Origin: Candidatus Obscuribacterales bacterium
Lineage (GTDB): Bacteria; Cyanobacteriota; Vampirovibrionia; Obscuribacterales; Obscuribacteraceae
Reading direction: 5' to 3'
Assembly: GCA_020050835.1 (NCBI GenBank)
Contig: JAGVKB010000038.1
Span: 1-64,000 of the forward strand
DNA: 64,000 nucleotides
Positions 9,560-17,475 of this stretch are shown here, one piece after another; the first letter of the stretch is position 1; each line of letters opens with the position of its first letter. Under the pieces are notes generated by a model. It was not told the DNA's origin. It saw only the letters and a list, made by a program, of their open reading frames with translations, and ran no database searches. A program made the position numbers and the translations under genes.

Positions 9560-9583
9560 CTTGACACAGGGAAGGCAAGGAGT

Positions 9584-9886
9584 TTAGCCGGCCTGGAGCA
9601 TGATTTTCTTGTGGATGTCCGGAACATTGCCGGTTGAAACGGTCCAGAGCGTGATACTTTCGAAGCGAGTCTTTTGAATCAGCTGCCAGATCGCGCCTAA
9701 TTTCGCATCAGCTTTGGCCACGATAGTAAAATCACCCTGGGCGGAGTTCCAGACTAGCTGGGCTGGCTGCTCGGGACAACGTGACACTTGCGCGCAAAGT
9801 TGATAGAGGTCGGTCAAGGTAACTTGAGTCTTGCGGGGCTGAAATGCCGGTGCTTGAATCTGTGGACCTTTTCCTATCTTGAGCAT
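9584..9886 (-). CDS. Conserved-looking 100-residue protein before the P-type ATPase homologue
   Basis: No family was recognised. The protein is soluble, with a basic N-terminus, a helix around TDLYQLCAQVSRCP with two Cys residues, a beta segment with LVWNSAQGDFTIVAKADA, and a C-terminal part with FESITLWTVS. The ribosome binding site is strong (AAGGAG, 7 bases upstream). The stop lies 24 bases before the start of the P-type ATPase homologue on the same strand, so the two are almost certainly one operon. A cytoplasmic partner or metal/ligand accessory is possible but unproven. Confidence 0.7.
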   Translation of the reverse strand: MLKIGKGPQIQAPAFQPRKTQVTLTDLYQLCAQVSRCPEQPAQLVWNSAQGDFTIVAKADAKLGAIWQLIQKTRFESITLWTVSTGNVPDIHKKIMLQAG

Positions 9887-10189
9887 CTCTGTTCTCCTTC
9901 CTCGCCGATTAGCCGGTTCAAAGACCGTTTTGCCCTGGTGATCTCTTTACGGACCGGCTGAAATTAATAGGTGAGTTTTCACGTAAATCATTCAGAAGGT
10001 TGTCAGTTTGAGTCCGAAGCCATCCTTTCCGAGGCCTCAGTCAGGGCAGACCAGCCTTTTGAATCATTCGAACTGCCTGCAAAGACAGTCCGCTTGGCAA
10101 TGACTGTTTCGTTTTGAAGCTAAGGCAAAATCACAATGTTCAAGGAATAATGGCAGGGGAATAGCGACTTGAAAAGAGAGAACAGCGTG

Positions 10190-10840
10190 ATGGGTAACAA
10201 TTCTTTGCGGCAAGCTGCCGACAGAGCGATCAGAGAAAAAGATGGAGACCAAGCTGCATTTCTTTATGACAAATTGGTTGATGAGGTCCGGCTGCTAGTT
10301 GGCGATGGGCAAAAGGAGATCGCCGCCGAGTTGTCTCGTCTGGCCAAGGAGATAGAGTCGGAAGGCAGAGTCGAAGAGGCTTTCGAATTCAAGCAGCGCA
10401 CTTGTGCATTGCTTCTCAAATTGAGCATGTCGGCCAGAGGAAGGCAGGCGCCGCCGCCAGTCCCAATTGCTGCGCCAGTTTCAGCTGCCACCGTCAGTAA
10501 AATGCGCTTTGAGCACCTTGCTGCTGGATGTTCTGATTTTGACCAGGAGTTAAGTCTTTATCTGGAGGCATTCAAGGCTCGGCAGTCCTGGTCTTTTGGC
10601 GCGCCAGGACAACGAGCGGCATCGTTGAATTTTGGGTCGGGACCATTATTATTGCTCTATGAAAGTTTAGAACCAGGCTGGTGTCCAGTGTTTTCAGTCG
10701 AAGACCTGGCTGAATCAACTGCCAGGCTGGAGCCGCTTGGTTGGAAGAGAAACGAGCAACTGCCGGCTCCGGGCGGGATGATATCTATTTTGACTGGACC
10801 GAACGGGGAGCCGATCGCCCTTTTGCAGAGAACATTTTGA
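10190..10840 (+). CDS. Helical domain fused to a glyoxalase/VOC-fold domain
   Basis: The N-terminal half (to about residue 85) is helical and TPR-like, with repeated short helices (AAFLYDKLVDEVRLL, KEIAAELSRLAKEIESEG). A Pro/Ala linker (PPPVPIAAPVSAA) leads to a C-terminal domain of about 110 residues with the VOC pattern: RFEHLAAGCSDFDQELSLYL, then SLNFGSGPLLLLYE, VFSVEDLAESTARLEPLGWK and LTGPNGEPIALLQ. VOC proteins bind metals or small ligands; no specific substrate can be assigned. The ATG at 10190 has AGAGAG upstream. A TTG at 10169 with AGGGG upstream is an alternative that adds 7 residues. Confidence 0.75.
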   Translation: MGNNSLRQAADRAIREKDGDQAAFLYDKLVDEVRLLVGDGQKEIAAELSRLAKEIESEGRVEEAFEFKQRTCALLLKLSMSARGRQAPPPVPIAAPVSAATVSKMRFEHLAAGCSDFDQELSLYLEAFKARQSWSFGAPGQRAASLNFGSGPLLLLYESLEPGWCPVFSVEDLAESTARLEPLGWKRNEQLPAPGGMISILTGPNGEPIALLQRTF

Positions 10841-10914
10841 AAGACCGGGCCGTTTTTGAGATAAGCTGATTGAAAGCGCATTCGCTAGTACAAATTGGCT
10901 GAAAGAGAGCAATC

Positions 10915-11496
10915 ATGCAAGAATCTGATTTAAATCTAGACAACCAAGAAAGCGCAGTTTCCGGGGCGGTAGACAGCGCTAAGGGCAGTCCCAGCATGAA
11001 AGTCGGCATGGTCAAATCGTACCTTTGCCTGGCGAAATCAGTTCTATTTACCCCCGGCATCTTCTTCAGCGCTATGCCGGTCGAAGGCGGTTATGTTCAG
11101 CCGGGAATCTTTCTGCTCTTGTCTGCTTCGGTGTTTGCGCTCTTGCAGGCGATCTCAAAACTCAGCCCGTTTATCTTGATCACCGCTTGCTTGAGCAGCA
11201 TTGCCGGTGTTCTGGCTGCATCAGGCATTATTACTTTGGTCTGCCGTGGTCTCGGTGGCAAGGGAAACTTCCAAGGCACATTTAGAGTTCTGGCATATAG
11301 CAAGGCTACCTTGCTTTTTGCCTGGCTGGCGCTTGGACCAATTCCGATTGGAGGGATCGCCTCGCTTGTCTATGGGGTCTATCTGAACATTGTTGGTCTC
11401 GAGAAAGTACAGCAGCTGAGACGCTGGCAACTGATTACGATCACCGTACTTTTGGCGTTGGTCGGTTTTGTCTTCAAGGCGAAGACCGGCATTTAG
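10915..11496 (+). CDS. Yip1-family membrane protein
   Basis: This 193-residue protein has a hydrophilic N-terminus (to about 30), then a VLFTPGIFFSAMPVEGGYVQPGIFLL segment typical of bacterial Yip1-domain proteins and about five membrane spans. A conserved-looking GGKGNFQGTFRVLAYSKA loop precedes the spans around 134-165. The family is of unknown function in bacteria and lies in the cytoplasmic membrane. A weak binding site (GAGAG) precedes the ATG. It lies 74 bp after the VOC-domain gene and could share its transcript. Confidence 0.75.
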   Translation: MQESDLNLDNQESAVSGAVDSAKGSPSMKVGMVKSYLCLAKSVLFTPGIFFSAMPVEGGYVQPGIFLLLSASVFALLQAISKLSPFILITACLSSIAGVLAASGIITLVCRGLGGKGNFQGTFRVLAYSKATLLFAWLALGPIPIGGIASLVYGVYLNIVGLEKVQQLRRWQLITITVLLALVGFVFKAKTGI

Positions 11497-11585
11497 CAAA
11501 ACTGGAGCGGCGGCTCAGCAACCTGGTCGCCGCCGGCTAATAGAGACCGGGATTAGCAAGGGCGAAAACGTGGTACAGCGTACTT

Positions 11586-13067
11586 ATGAATCCGTTCGAC
11601 AACGGTCCCGGATCAATGGTCAAAGCGTTTTTGCTAACGATTCTATTCGCGGCTGCCAGTGCGGCGATTGCGTGGGCTGGAAGCGTGACGGCAATGGACG
11701 CCTCCAGCCTGACGAAGGACGGAATCGCTGCTTACAATCGGGCTGCTTACCTCGATGCAATTAAGCTTCTGGAGCAGCGCGCGTGCTTGTCACCAGAGGA
11801 TCCAATCGTTTTTTACTACTTGGGGAATTGCTATTTGCACAGTAAGCAGACAGACAAGGCTGCTCATATGTACTCGGCTTGCGTGCGATTGTCGCCGAGC
11901 AGCCAGGCTGGCAAGTATGCTTTGAGCGCGCTAGAAAGTCTGTCGGCAACAAGTCGTGGTGGTGCTGAGGAGGGCACGCCGAACCTGGTGCAGATTGAGC
12001 CGGGCGCCGTCGATGCTGCTAAGGATGCCTTGATGTCTACCGAAGCGTTGGACAAGAAATTCAACCTGGCAGTCAAACAGATCAAGAGTCATCGGCAGTC
12101 ACTGCAAGTCAGAATTGATAATGTCTGGCAACACATGCAAGATGAGCTTCAGTCAATGAGTCCGAAGAACACACCAAACTACGCAACCGAAATGGAAAGA
12201 GTTAGAAGGGAAGCTGAAAATACCGTCGCTGATCTTCAGACTCGCCAGCTGCGGATGGAATGCCGGCTGCTTGCACCCACAAAGATTGACGCGCGCGCGA
12301 TTCCGCAAATGCCGCAAGAACGACCGGACGATGCTAAGGCAGCGCTCGGCTCATTGATAGAGTATTTCAAGGCTGAAAAGCCGTTCGATCCGTTCGGAGC
12401 CGATATTACTCCAGAAGTGACTGCTAAATTCATGACCGTCAAAGATGTCTTTGGCGAGCTGAGCACCTATCAACCTGCAGCGCGCAAGATGGCTAAACAA
12501 GTCTTCCTTCAGTTGAAAGACAACATCGAAAGCAAACAGGATCAGTTGGATCAACAGCTGTATCAGACCAGAGCAAACTTGATTAAGGATATAGTCAATC
12601 TGCTCGCCAGCGAGAATCCCAGTGTTGCAATGTACAAGCACATGACGGCTCAGTATCATGCCTCGACGGCTCGGGTTCCGCGAGCGGATAACTACAACAA
12701 CTTGACGCAGACAGAGCAGGACGTTTCGCAAATGGTGGACATGGCGAAGAGACGAGTCAAGGAGTTGCAAGACAGTTACTATAGAGACGTTGATTCGGCT
12801 CTGGCCGGAGCGAAGGAGAAGGTCGGCGGAATGGTGGCACAAGTCGGTCAGATCAATACTCAGCTGAAGCACCCGAGCGGAACGATCCAGTTGGTGCCTT
12901 TGGGCTCCGATCTGTACGTTCGTAACTATGTGAATTTCGGGGACAGGCCAGACCTGTCATTACCGGCAAATACGCCTGCGGATAATCCGGCGGCTCTGAA
13001 AGCCGCTGCCAAAAGGCTGACGGAGAAGCGGCCGGCACATAGTGCAAAACGCTCAGGGTCTAAGTGA
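11586..13067 (+). CDS. Secreted TPR protein with coiled-coil regions
   Basis: This 493-residue protein carries a signal sequence that fits best from the Met at residue 11 (VKAFLLTILFAAASAAIAWA). It is followed by a TPR-type helix set (about 38-115: LTKDGIAAYNRAAYLDAIKLLEQ, VFYYLGNCYLHSKQTDKAAHMY). The rest is mostly helical and Gln/Lys/Glu-rich, with likely coiled coils at about 160-220 and 295-430. The C-terminal tail is basic (AKRLTEKRPAHSAKRSGSK). The stop overlaps the start of the VWA gene (TGATG), so the two products are probably made in step and act together. Exact start uncertain (11586 or 11616). Confidence 0.75.
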   Translation: MNPFDNGPGSMVKAFLLTILFAAASAAIAWAGSVTAMDASSLTKDGIAAYNRAAYLDAIKLLEQRACLSPEDPIVFYYLGNCYLHSKQTDKAAHMYSACVRLSPSSQAGKYALSALESLSATSRGGAEEGTPNLVQIEPGAVDAAKDALMSTEALDKKFNLAVKQIKSHRQSLQVRIDNVWQHMQDELQSMSPKNTPNYATEMERVRREAENTVADLQTRQLRMECRLLAPTKIDARAIPQMPQERPDDAKAALGSLIEYFKAEKPFDPFGADITPEVTAKFMTVKDVFGELSTYQPAARKMAKQVFLQLKDNIESKQDQLDQQLYQTRANLIKDIVNLLASENPSVAMYKHMTAQYHASTARVPRADNYNNLTQTEQDVSQMVDMAKRRVKELQDSYYRDVDSALAGAKEKVGGMVAQVGQINTQLKHPSGTIQLVPLGSDLYVRNYVNFGDRPDLSLPANTPADNPAALKAAAKRLTEKRPAHSAKRSGSK

Positions 13068-14179
13068 TGTCGGTGCCTGCCTGTCAGCAGTTTAAGAATG
13101 CCAGACTAACTTCGCTTGGTGATCGAGCTTTACTTTGGGCTTGGTCAGTCAGCGCAGTCTGCTTGCTATCTGGTCTCAGTCCAACCTTGACCGTTGCTAA
13201 GGAGCAGCCGAAATCTAACGGTAAATCGGCCGTCAAATTGTACGGACAGATCGATGAGATGACGTGGCTTTGTTCGGCTGCTGGAATTCAATTGAGCGGC
13301 AGGTCTTTACCGGCTACCGTCTCGAAAGTGGCGATTGGAAGCGCAGCCTCATTTTCCGGACTGAAAGAAGGCGATCGGGTGTTTCGAGTAGCTGCCGGTG
13401 ATAATGTGCTCGTTCTGCAGATCCAGCGAGCAGGTAAGACCTATCAGGCTAGTGTGGCCACCGATGTAAGTGGCTTACGATCGCAATTTGAATCGAGAAA
13501 GATTGCATTTACCTTTGGTGACTCTCCGTTTGACAAGGAACTCAAGACTCTCAATCAATACGAAGTAACAGTCCTCCTTGATAGATCTGCGTCCATGGAT
13601 GATGCTCACGCTGGTTGTCCAGGCGACATGACCAAATGGATGTGGTGCAAACAGCAGATAGATAATCTCTTTTTGTCTACGGACAGAGTTTTGGACGGTG
13701 GATTCAACATGGTTCTGTTCAACAACACATTTCAGATTAGAAATGGTGTCACGCTCTGGGAATTGAAGCAGATCTTTGATCGGGTAAAGCCGGAGGGCGC
13801 TGAGAAAAACCTAGCTGCGCCGCTGAGGGCGGTGCTTAACGACTATGCAAAGCGTCGAAACGAGAAAACAAAGCGATCTGCAATTCTAGTGCTCACAGAT
13901 GGATTGCAGAATGCCGGTGAACCGTTGCAGGAAGTTTTGATCGAAGCATCTAAGAACATAAGCAAGCCGGGCGAGGTTAGCATTACGTTCTTGCAAGTGG
14001 GTGAATCAATCACAGCCGAAGAGCTATTCGACGATTTAGATCACAATCTGGTCGCCAAAGGCGCCAGCCACCACCTGGTAAACTTCAAACCGTTTTCAGA
14101 GGTGCGAAACAAGGGCGTTCTCTGGGAGTTGCTCGCAGCGATTCGCGAGTCTAGGCAGAAAGTGTCACGGGTAAACTAG
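13067..14179 (+). CDS. PDZ-VWA domain protein, coupled to the TPR gene
   Basis: This 370-residue protein starts at an ATG sharing its A with the TGA of the previous gene; a GTG three bases earlier is also possible. After a signal or anchor helix (about 22-42) comes a PDZ-like domain (about 60-140, with VAIGSAASFSGLKEGDRVFRV). A von Willebrand A domain follows (about 165-365), with the MIDAS motif DRSAS (about 170-174) and ILVLTDGLQNAG. MIDAS residues bind Mg and a ligand acid. An exported VWA protein paired with a TPR protein recalls Batman-type periplasmic complexes, but no ATPase partner is present here. Function beyond protein binding is inference. Confidence 0.8.
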   Translation: MSVPACQQFKNARLTSLGDRALLWAWSVSAVCLLSGLSPTLTVAKEQPKSNGKSAVKLYGQIDEMTWLCSAAGIQLSGRSLPATVSKVAIGSAASFSGLKEGDRVFRVAAGDNVLVLQIQRAGKTYQASVATDVSGLRSQFESRKIAFTFGDSPFDKELKTLNQYEVTVLLDRSASMDDAHAGCPGDMTKWMWCKQQIDNLFLSTDRVLDGGFNMVLFNNTFQIRNGVTLWELKQIFDRVKPEGAEKNLAAPLRAVLNDYAKRRNEKTKRSAILVLTDGLQNAGEPLQEVLIEASKNISKPGEVSITFLQVGESITAEELFDDLDHNLVAKGASHHLVNFKPFSEVRNKGVLWELLAAIRESRQKVSRVN

Positions 14180-14300
14180 TTGAGCGATGCCGAATCGACA
14201 TTCCGTAAAGTGGGCGATGCCAGGTCTGGCCTCTACAGCGGTGCGTCATTTCGGAGACTCTCTACCGGATTTGATGTTGCTTTGGGCGAGCAACTCTCTT

Positions 14301-14945
14301 CTATTTCCAGTGAATCGACCGGAGCGCTGCCTCAGCCTCGGCTAAATGCTTCTGAAACTTTATCGCAGGAGCTTGAAAGTAAACTTCCTGAACGGCTGTT
14401 CCCGTGTTGTCGGAATCGATGTAGATGGTTCTGTTTACGATCGGTGTTGAAGACGTCCGATCGTAACTACCTTCTACTACTAGCACGCGTTTTTCATTGA
14501 TCGCTTCAGTGTAGGCTTTCGCCTTTGAGAAGTAATCGGCGTCCTTGTTTCGCAAGATTTCTTGCAGAGACTGATACTCTTCGGCGCTCAACTCGTGATC
14601 CGGAGCCTTTAGCAAGTCGTGAAACGCTTCGCCGGCCAGAGCGCTGCAACGCATGCCCCGATAGTAGAAGCACAGTTTTACGTCGTTGTCGTTTGGCGCG
14701 TCGTACTCTTTGAAGAGGTCGGCTGCAACGGCATTCTCTTGAGTAGGGCCGGCTTGCCAGTCGGCCGGGAGATCTAGCCGGGCGATCTGACCGATGTCTC
14801 TAACGCTGTTATTTGATTGAGAGCTCGTTTTACAACTGGTATCGAGAAGATCCCTAAAAAAGGGATCTTCTGCCATCTCTTCATAAGACAGAAGGGAAGC
14901 GTCTGATTTAGAAACTTTCTCAGGTTGTTGAGGCTTGTCGTCCAT
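14301..14945 (-). CDS. Small partner of the papain-like module, copy 1
   Basis: This 214-residue soluble protein is clearly paralogous to the product at 22268-22918. Both share LxLPxxW (about 58-63 here), a (C/W)F(Y/F)YRG segment (92-97), a helical middle, and YIDSDxTGxxVQExxFQA (175-192) followed by a closing Ser-Ile-x-Trp. No known family was recognised. Both copies lie just downstream of a large papain-like gene on the same strand (here 72 bp), so a fixed pairing as chaperone, inhibitor or immunity protein is plausible. The ribosome binding site is good (AGAGGAAGAG). A perfect 11-bp hairpin lies inside the coding region near codons 25-34. Confidence 0.75.
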   Translation of the reverse strand: MDDKPQQPEKVSKSDASLLSYEEMAEDPFFRDLLDTSCKTSSQSNNSVRDIGQIARLDLPADWQAGPTQENAVAADLFKEYDAPNDNDVKLCFYYRGMRCSALAGEAFHDLLKAPDHELSAEEYQSLQEILRNKDADYFSKAKAYTEAINEKRVLVVEGSYDRTSSTPIVNRTIYIDSDNTGTAVQEVYFQAPAIKFQKHLAEAEAALRSIHWK

Positions 14946-15017
14946 CTCTTCCTCTCTTTTCCGGGCTGATAAAGATGCTGTCTACAGTTTTTTAGGAGAA
15001 CCCAAGCGCTCAGGCTC

Positions 15018-17348
15018 TTACGCTTTGAGCATTTCGGAGATTGATTTCTTTACTGCCGCTTGATCGCTTGCTGGCAACTGGCGCAGATTGTTGTGAAAGT
15101 CTTGAATCGCTTTGAGATACTGATCTTGTTGCTGTTCGGTGAAGGTTCCTTCCAGCATGGCCTTTTGCTGATCCTTACGAGCCTTGACCATCGTTCTCAC
15201 TAACATCGCTTCGTAATCTTCTTTGCTAATCAGATTGGTATCTGCTTCGAAGCGCAACAACTTGAAGCGGTCTTCCACCGGCAGGGTTTGTACAGTCCTT
15301 TCAAACGCATAGATGGTCGCTTCGTAATCTTTACCGCTCAGGTTTCCGGCTTTCCAATCCTTTTCAGCCGAAGTGAGCGCTTGCTTGATCTGCCTTTCAC
15401 AATCCTCGAAGCTCTCTTTGCCTGTTTTGTATTTGAGCATGTTGAGCTCGATCTCTTTCAAGAAATCGCTCTTGCCGGCTGCCTTGTCAGCGTCCAAGTC
15501 CTTTTGCAAGGCAGCCAGTCGCTCAGTTACCCGATCGGCATCGCTGGGCTCGCGCATGGAGAAATAAAGGTCTTGAACGCTAAGTTGATTCTTGCCGGTA
15601 TGATCGGCATCTGGTCCCCATTGATTGTCGACTGATACCGCCGGTGGTGGTCCTGGTTGGAAATCGGTGACATTGACGACATGCCAGCCACCAGAACCGC
15701 CTGCCGCTCCGGAGCCGGAATCAGTGTAGAACGGCTCATTGCCGGTATGCACCTCGATTGTAACCGGCAGCTCACCTTTGGCCTTGGCTTCTGCGAGCAC
15801 CTTTATAAAACTTGCTTCGTCGCTGATAGTTTCGACTTTGTTGCCAGGGTGCTTATCCCACCTGATGTATCCTGCCTTCGGTTGATCTCCGGTGATTTCG
15901 TTTGAAACGTCTGCAATCTGCTCGCCGTTGAGCGCTGGACTGTGGATCGGCAGTTTGTCATCACCTAATACAGGCTTGGGTTTCGCGCCGGAGTAATCGA
16001 CCAGCTGTTCCCCATTGTGCGGCGGCGTAGCAGTGGGATCCGCGGCCACTTGTTCGTAGTGGATATTTGGATTGTTCTTGGCATAATGAATGTTTACAGC
16101 CGTGACTTCGAAGATCTGGCTGGCCAGACCTCGCCCGAGCGGCAAGGGCGGATTGTATTTACCGTAAGGGTCTGTTTCGTGGACCTGGAAAGCGTCCCGG
16201 TTAATGGTTACGTGCGTTCCACTCTTTGTGATGTATTCTCCTTTTGTTGCCATGTCGACCACCAGCTGGGTAGCTGCGGCAGGATGTCTGGCGTATGACC
16301 TAACCTCGACAGCGGCGACATTGCAGGTGTTATGAAATCCCTGATCGATCAAGGTAGGGCTGGCGGCATTGCGCATTACCTGTTCGGCGATCTCGGCTCT
16401 CTTGGTACCATCCAGCGGCACCTTCGGATTATCCTTAGCTTCAAGCAGACTTGAGATATTGGCATAAGTCTTACGAAGTTCTTCGTGGGCTTGCTTGGTA
16501 ATCTCTGCGGCGCTCAGCTTCGGATGCTGCTTTCTCAGGCTTTCTTCCAATTCATGCTCGCGCGCTTCAAAGCGCGCCATATTGGCCTGAAATCTAGCGT
16601 AGTCTTCGGGATCCGTAATGTGCTTTGCCGCTAAAGAGGAGAGTCGATCTCGTTCGGTTTTGATCGCTGGATCGTCGACCGGCTGGTAAGGCTTCTCTCC
16701 TTCTCTTTCCGATACCAAAAGGCGACCATCAGCTGTTTTCGTGATTACAAAGGTATCATCGGGACGAACTCCGCTGTGTCTTTCCACATAGCCGCCATCT
16801 TTAGTGGGCATCCGGCTGTAAACCGAATTGTCTTCATAGACTGCTTCGACTCGACCGTCGGCTCCGGTTTTGATCTTGACTCTTGAGTCTACCGCCTGAG
16901 CAGATCTGGCGTGTTCGGCGGCGATGCTGTCGGCTGGAGTTTGGTCGCCAGGTCGTGATGAATCAAGGATGAGCGGTTTCCCGAAGTCACCGGTGATGCC
17001 GCTCTTGCCGCCAGTCTTGAGGATTTCCAGCAATGACTGGCGATCCATCGTCAAGCTTGTCCAAGCGCCTTTGCTTTCGGACTCTTTCGCTCTGCCCGAT
17101 TCAGCGGCATTGTCTGTCTTGGCAGCAGTTTGGTGTGGCCGTTCTTCAATGCTCGGTTTGCCGAAATCCAGTGAGATTCCACTTCGCCCGCCATCCTTCA
17201 GGAATTGCACGAGTTGTTTGCGATCTTTGATCAGCTCGGGCATGGCCGCGGTTGCTTCGTTGCTTGCTGTCTCCCGATTGGTTACTTCTGCCTGAGAGAG
17301 ATTCGAGCGCTTCTCGGCCCGCTCGTTTTTGTCTGACGAACTGCTCAT
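15018..17348 (-). CDS. Large papain/calpain-like cysteine peptidase candidate, copy 1
   Basis: This 776-residue protein has no signal peptide. The N-terminus carries a tandem repeat of about 26 residues, D42-I67 and D102-I127, each with L-x-x-x-GG(R/K)SGI and DFGKP, spaced exactly 60 residues. A helical region (about 225-330) precedes a putative catalytic domain. The oxyanion Gln336 and Cys342 lie in DQGFHNTCNV, His556 in GGWHVVNVTDF, and Asn575 in SVDNQWG. This Gln-Cys-His-Asn order and the N-x-WG ending are those of papain and calpain folds. The C-terminal 170 residues are helical. A strong binding site (AAGGAG) supports the start. Peptidase or transglutaminase activity is inferred, not shown. 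Confidence 0.75.
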   Translation of the reverse strand: MSSSSDKNERAEKRSNLSQAEVTNRETASNEATAAMPELIKDRKQLVQFLKDGGRSGISLDFGKPSIEERPHQTAAKTDNAAESGRAKESESKGAWTSLTMDRQSLLEILKTGGKSGITGDFGKPLILDSSRPGDQTPADSIAAEHARSAQAVDSRVKIKTGADGRVEAVYEDNSVYSRMPTKDGGYVERHSGVRPDDTFVITKTADGRLLVSEREGEKPYQPVDDPAIKTERDRLSSLAAKHITDPEDYARFQANMARFEAREHELEESLRKQHPKLSAAEITKQAHEELRKTYANISSLLEAKDNPKVPLDGTKRAEIAEQVMRNAASPTLIDQGFHNTCNVAAVEVRSYARHPAAATQLVVDMATKGEYITKSGTHVTINRDAFQVHETDPYGKYNPPLPLGRGLASQIFEVTAVNIHYAKNNPNIHYEQVAADPTATPPHNGEQLVDYSGAKPKPVLGDDKLPIHSPALNGEQIADVSNEITGDQPKAGYIRWDKHPGNKVETISDEASFIKVLAEAKAKGELPVTIEVHTGNEPFYTDSGSGAAGGSGGWHVVNVTDFQPGPPPAVSVDNQWGPDADHTGKNQLSVQDLYFSMREPSDADRVTERLAALQKDLDADKAAGKSDFLKEIELNMLKYKTGKESFEDCERQIKQALTSAEKDWKAGNLSGKDYEATIYAFERTVQTLPVEDRFKLLRFEADTNLISKEDYEAMLVRTMVKARKDQQKAMLEGTFTEQQQDQYLKAIQDFHNNLRQLPASDQAAVKKSISEMLKA

Positions 17349-17475
17349 CGACCAGTCTCCTTTGATGTCTGACGGAAAGCAGCGAGAATCCGTGGTTACT
17401 TGAGCACAGATCTATTCCATTATTCCCTGATTTTTCGATTGGCAGTGCTTGGCAACGGCGGTTGCCTGACTCCGA

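Noticed and set aside
14180-14500. Plus-strand open frame directly after the VWA gene
   Set aside because: No ribosome binding site, low-quality composition, and it overlaps the well-supported small module partner on the other strand.
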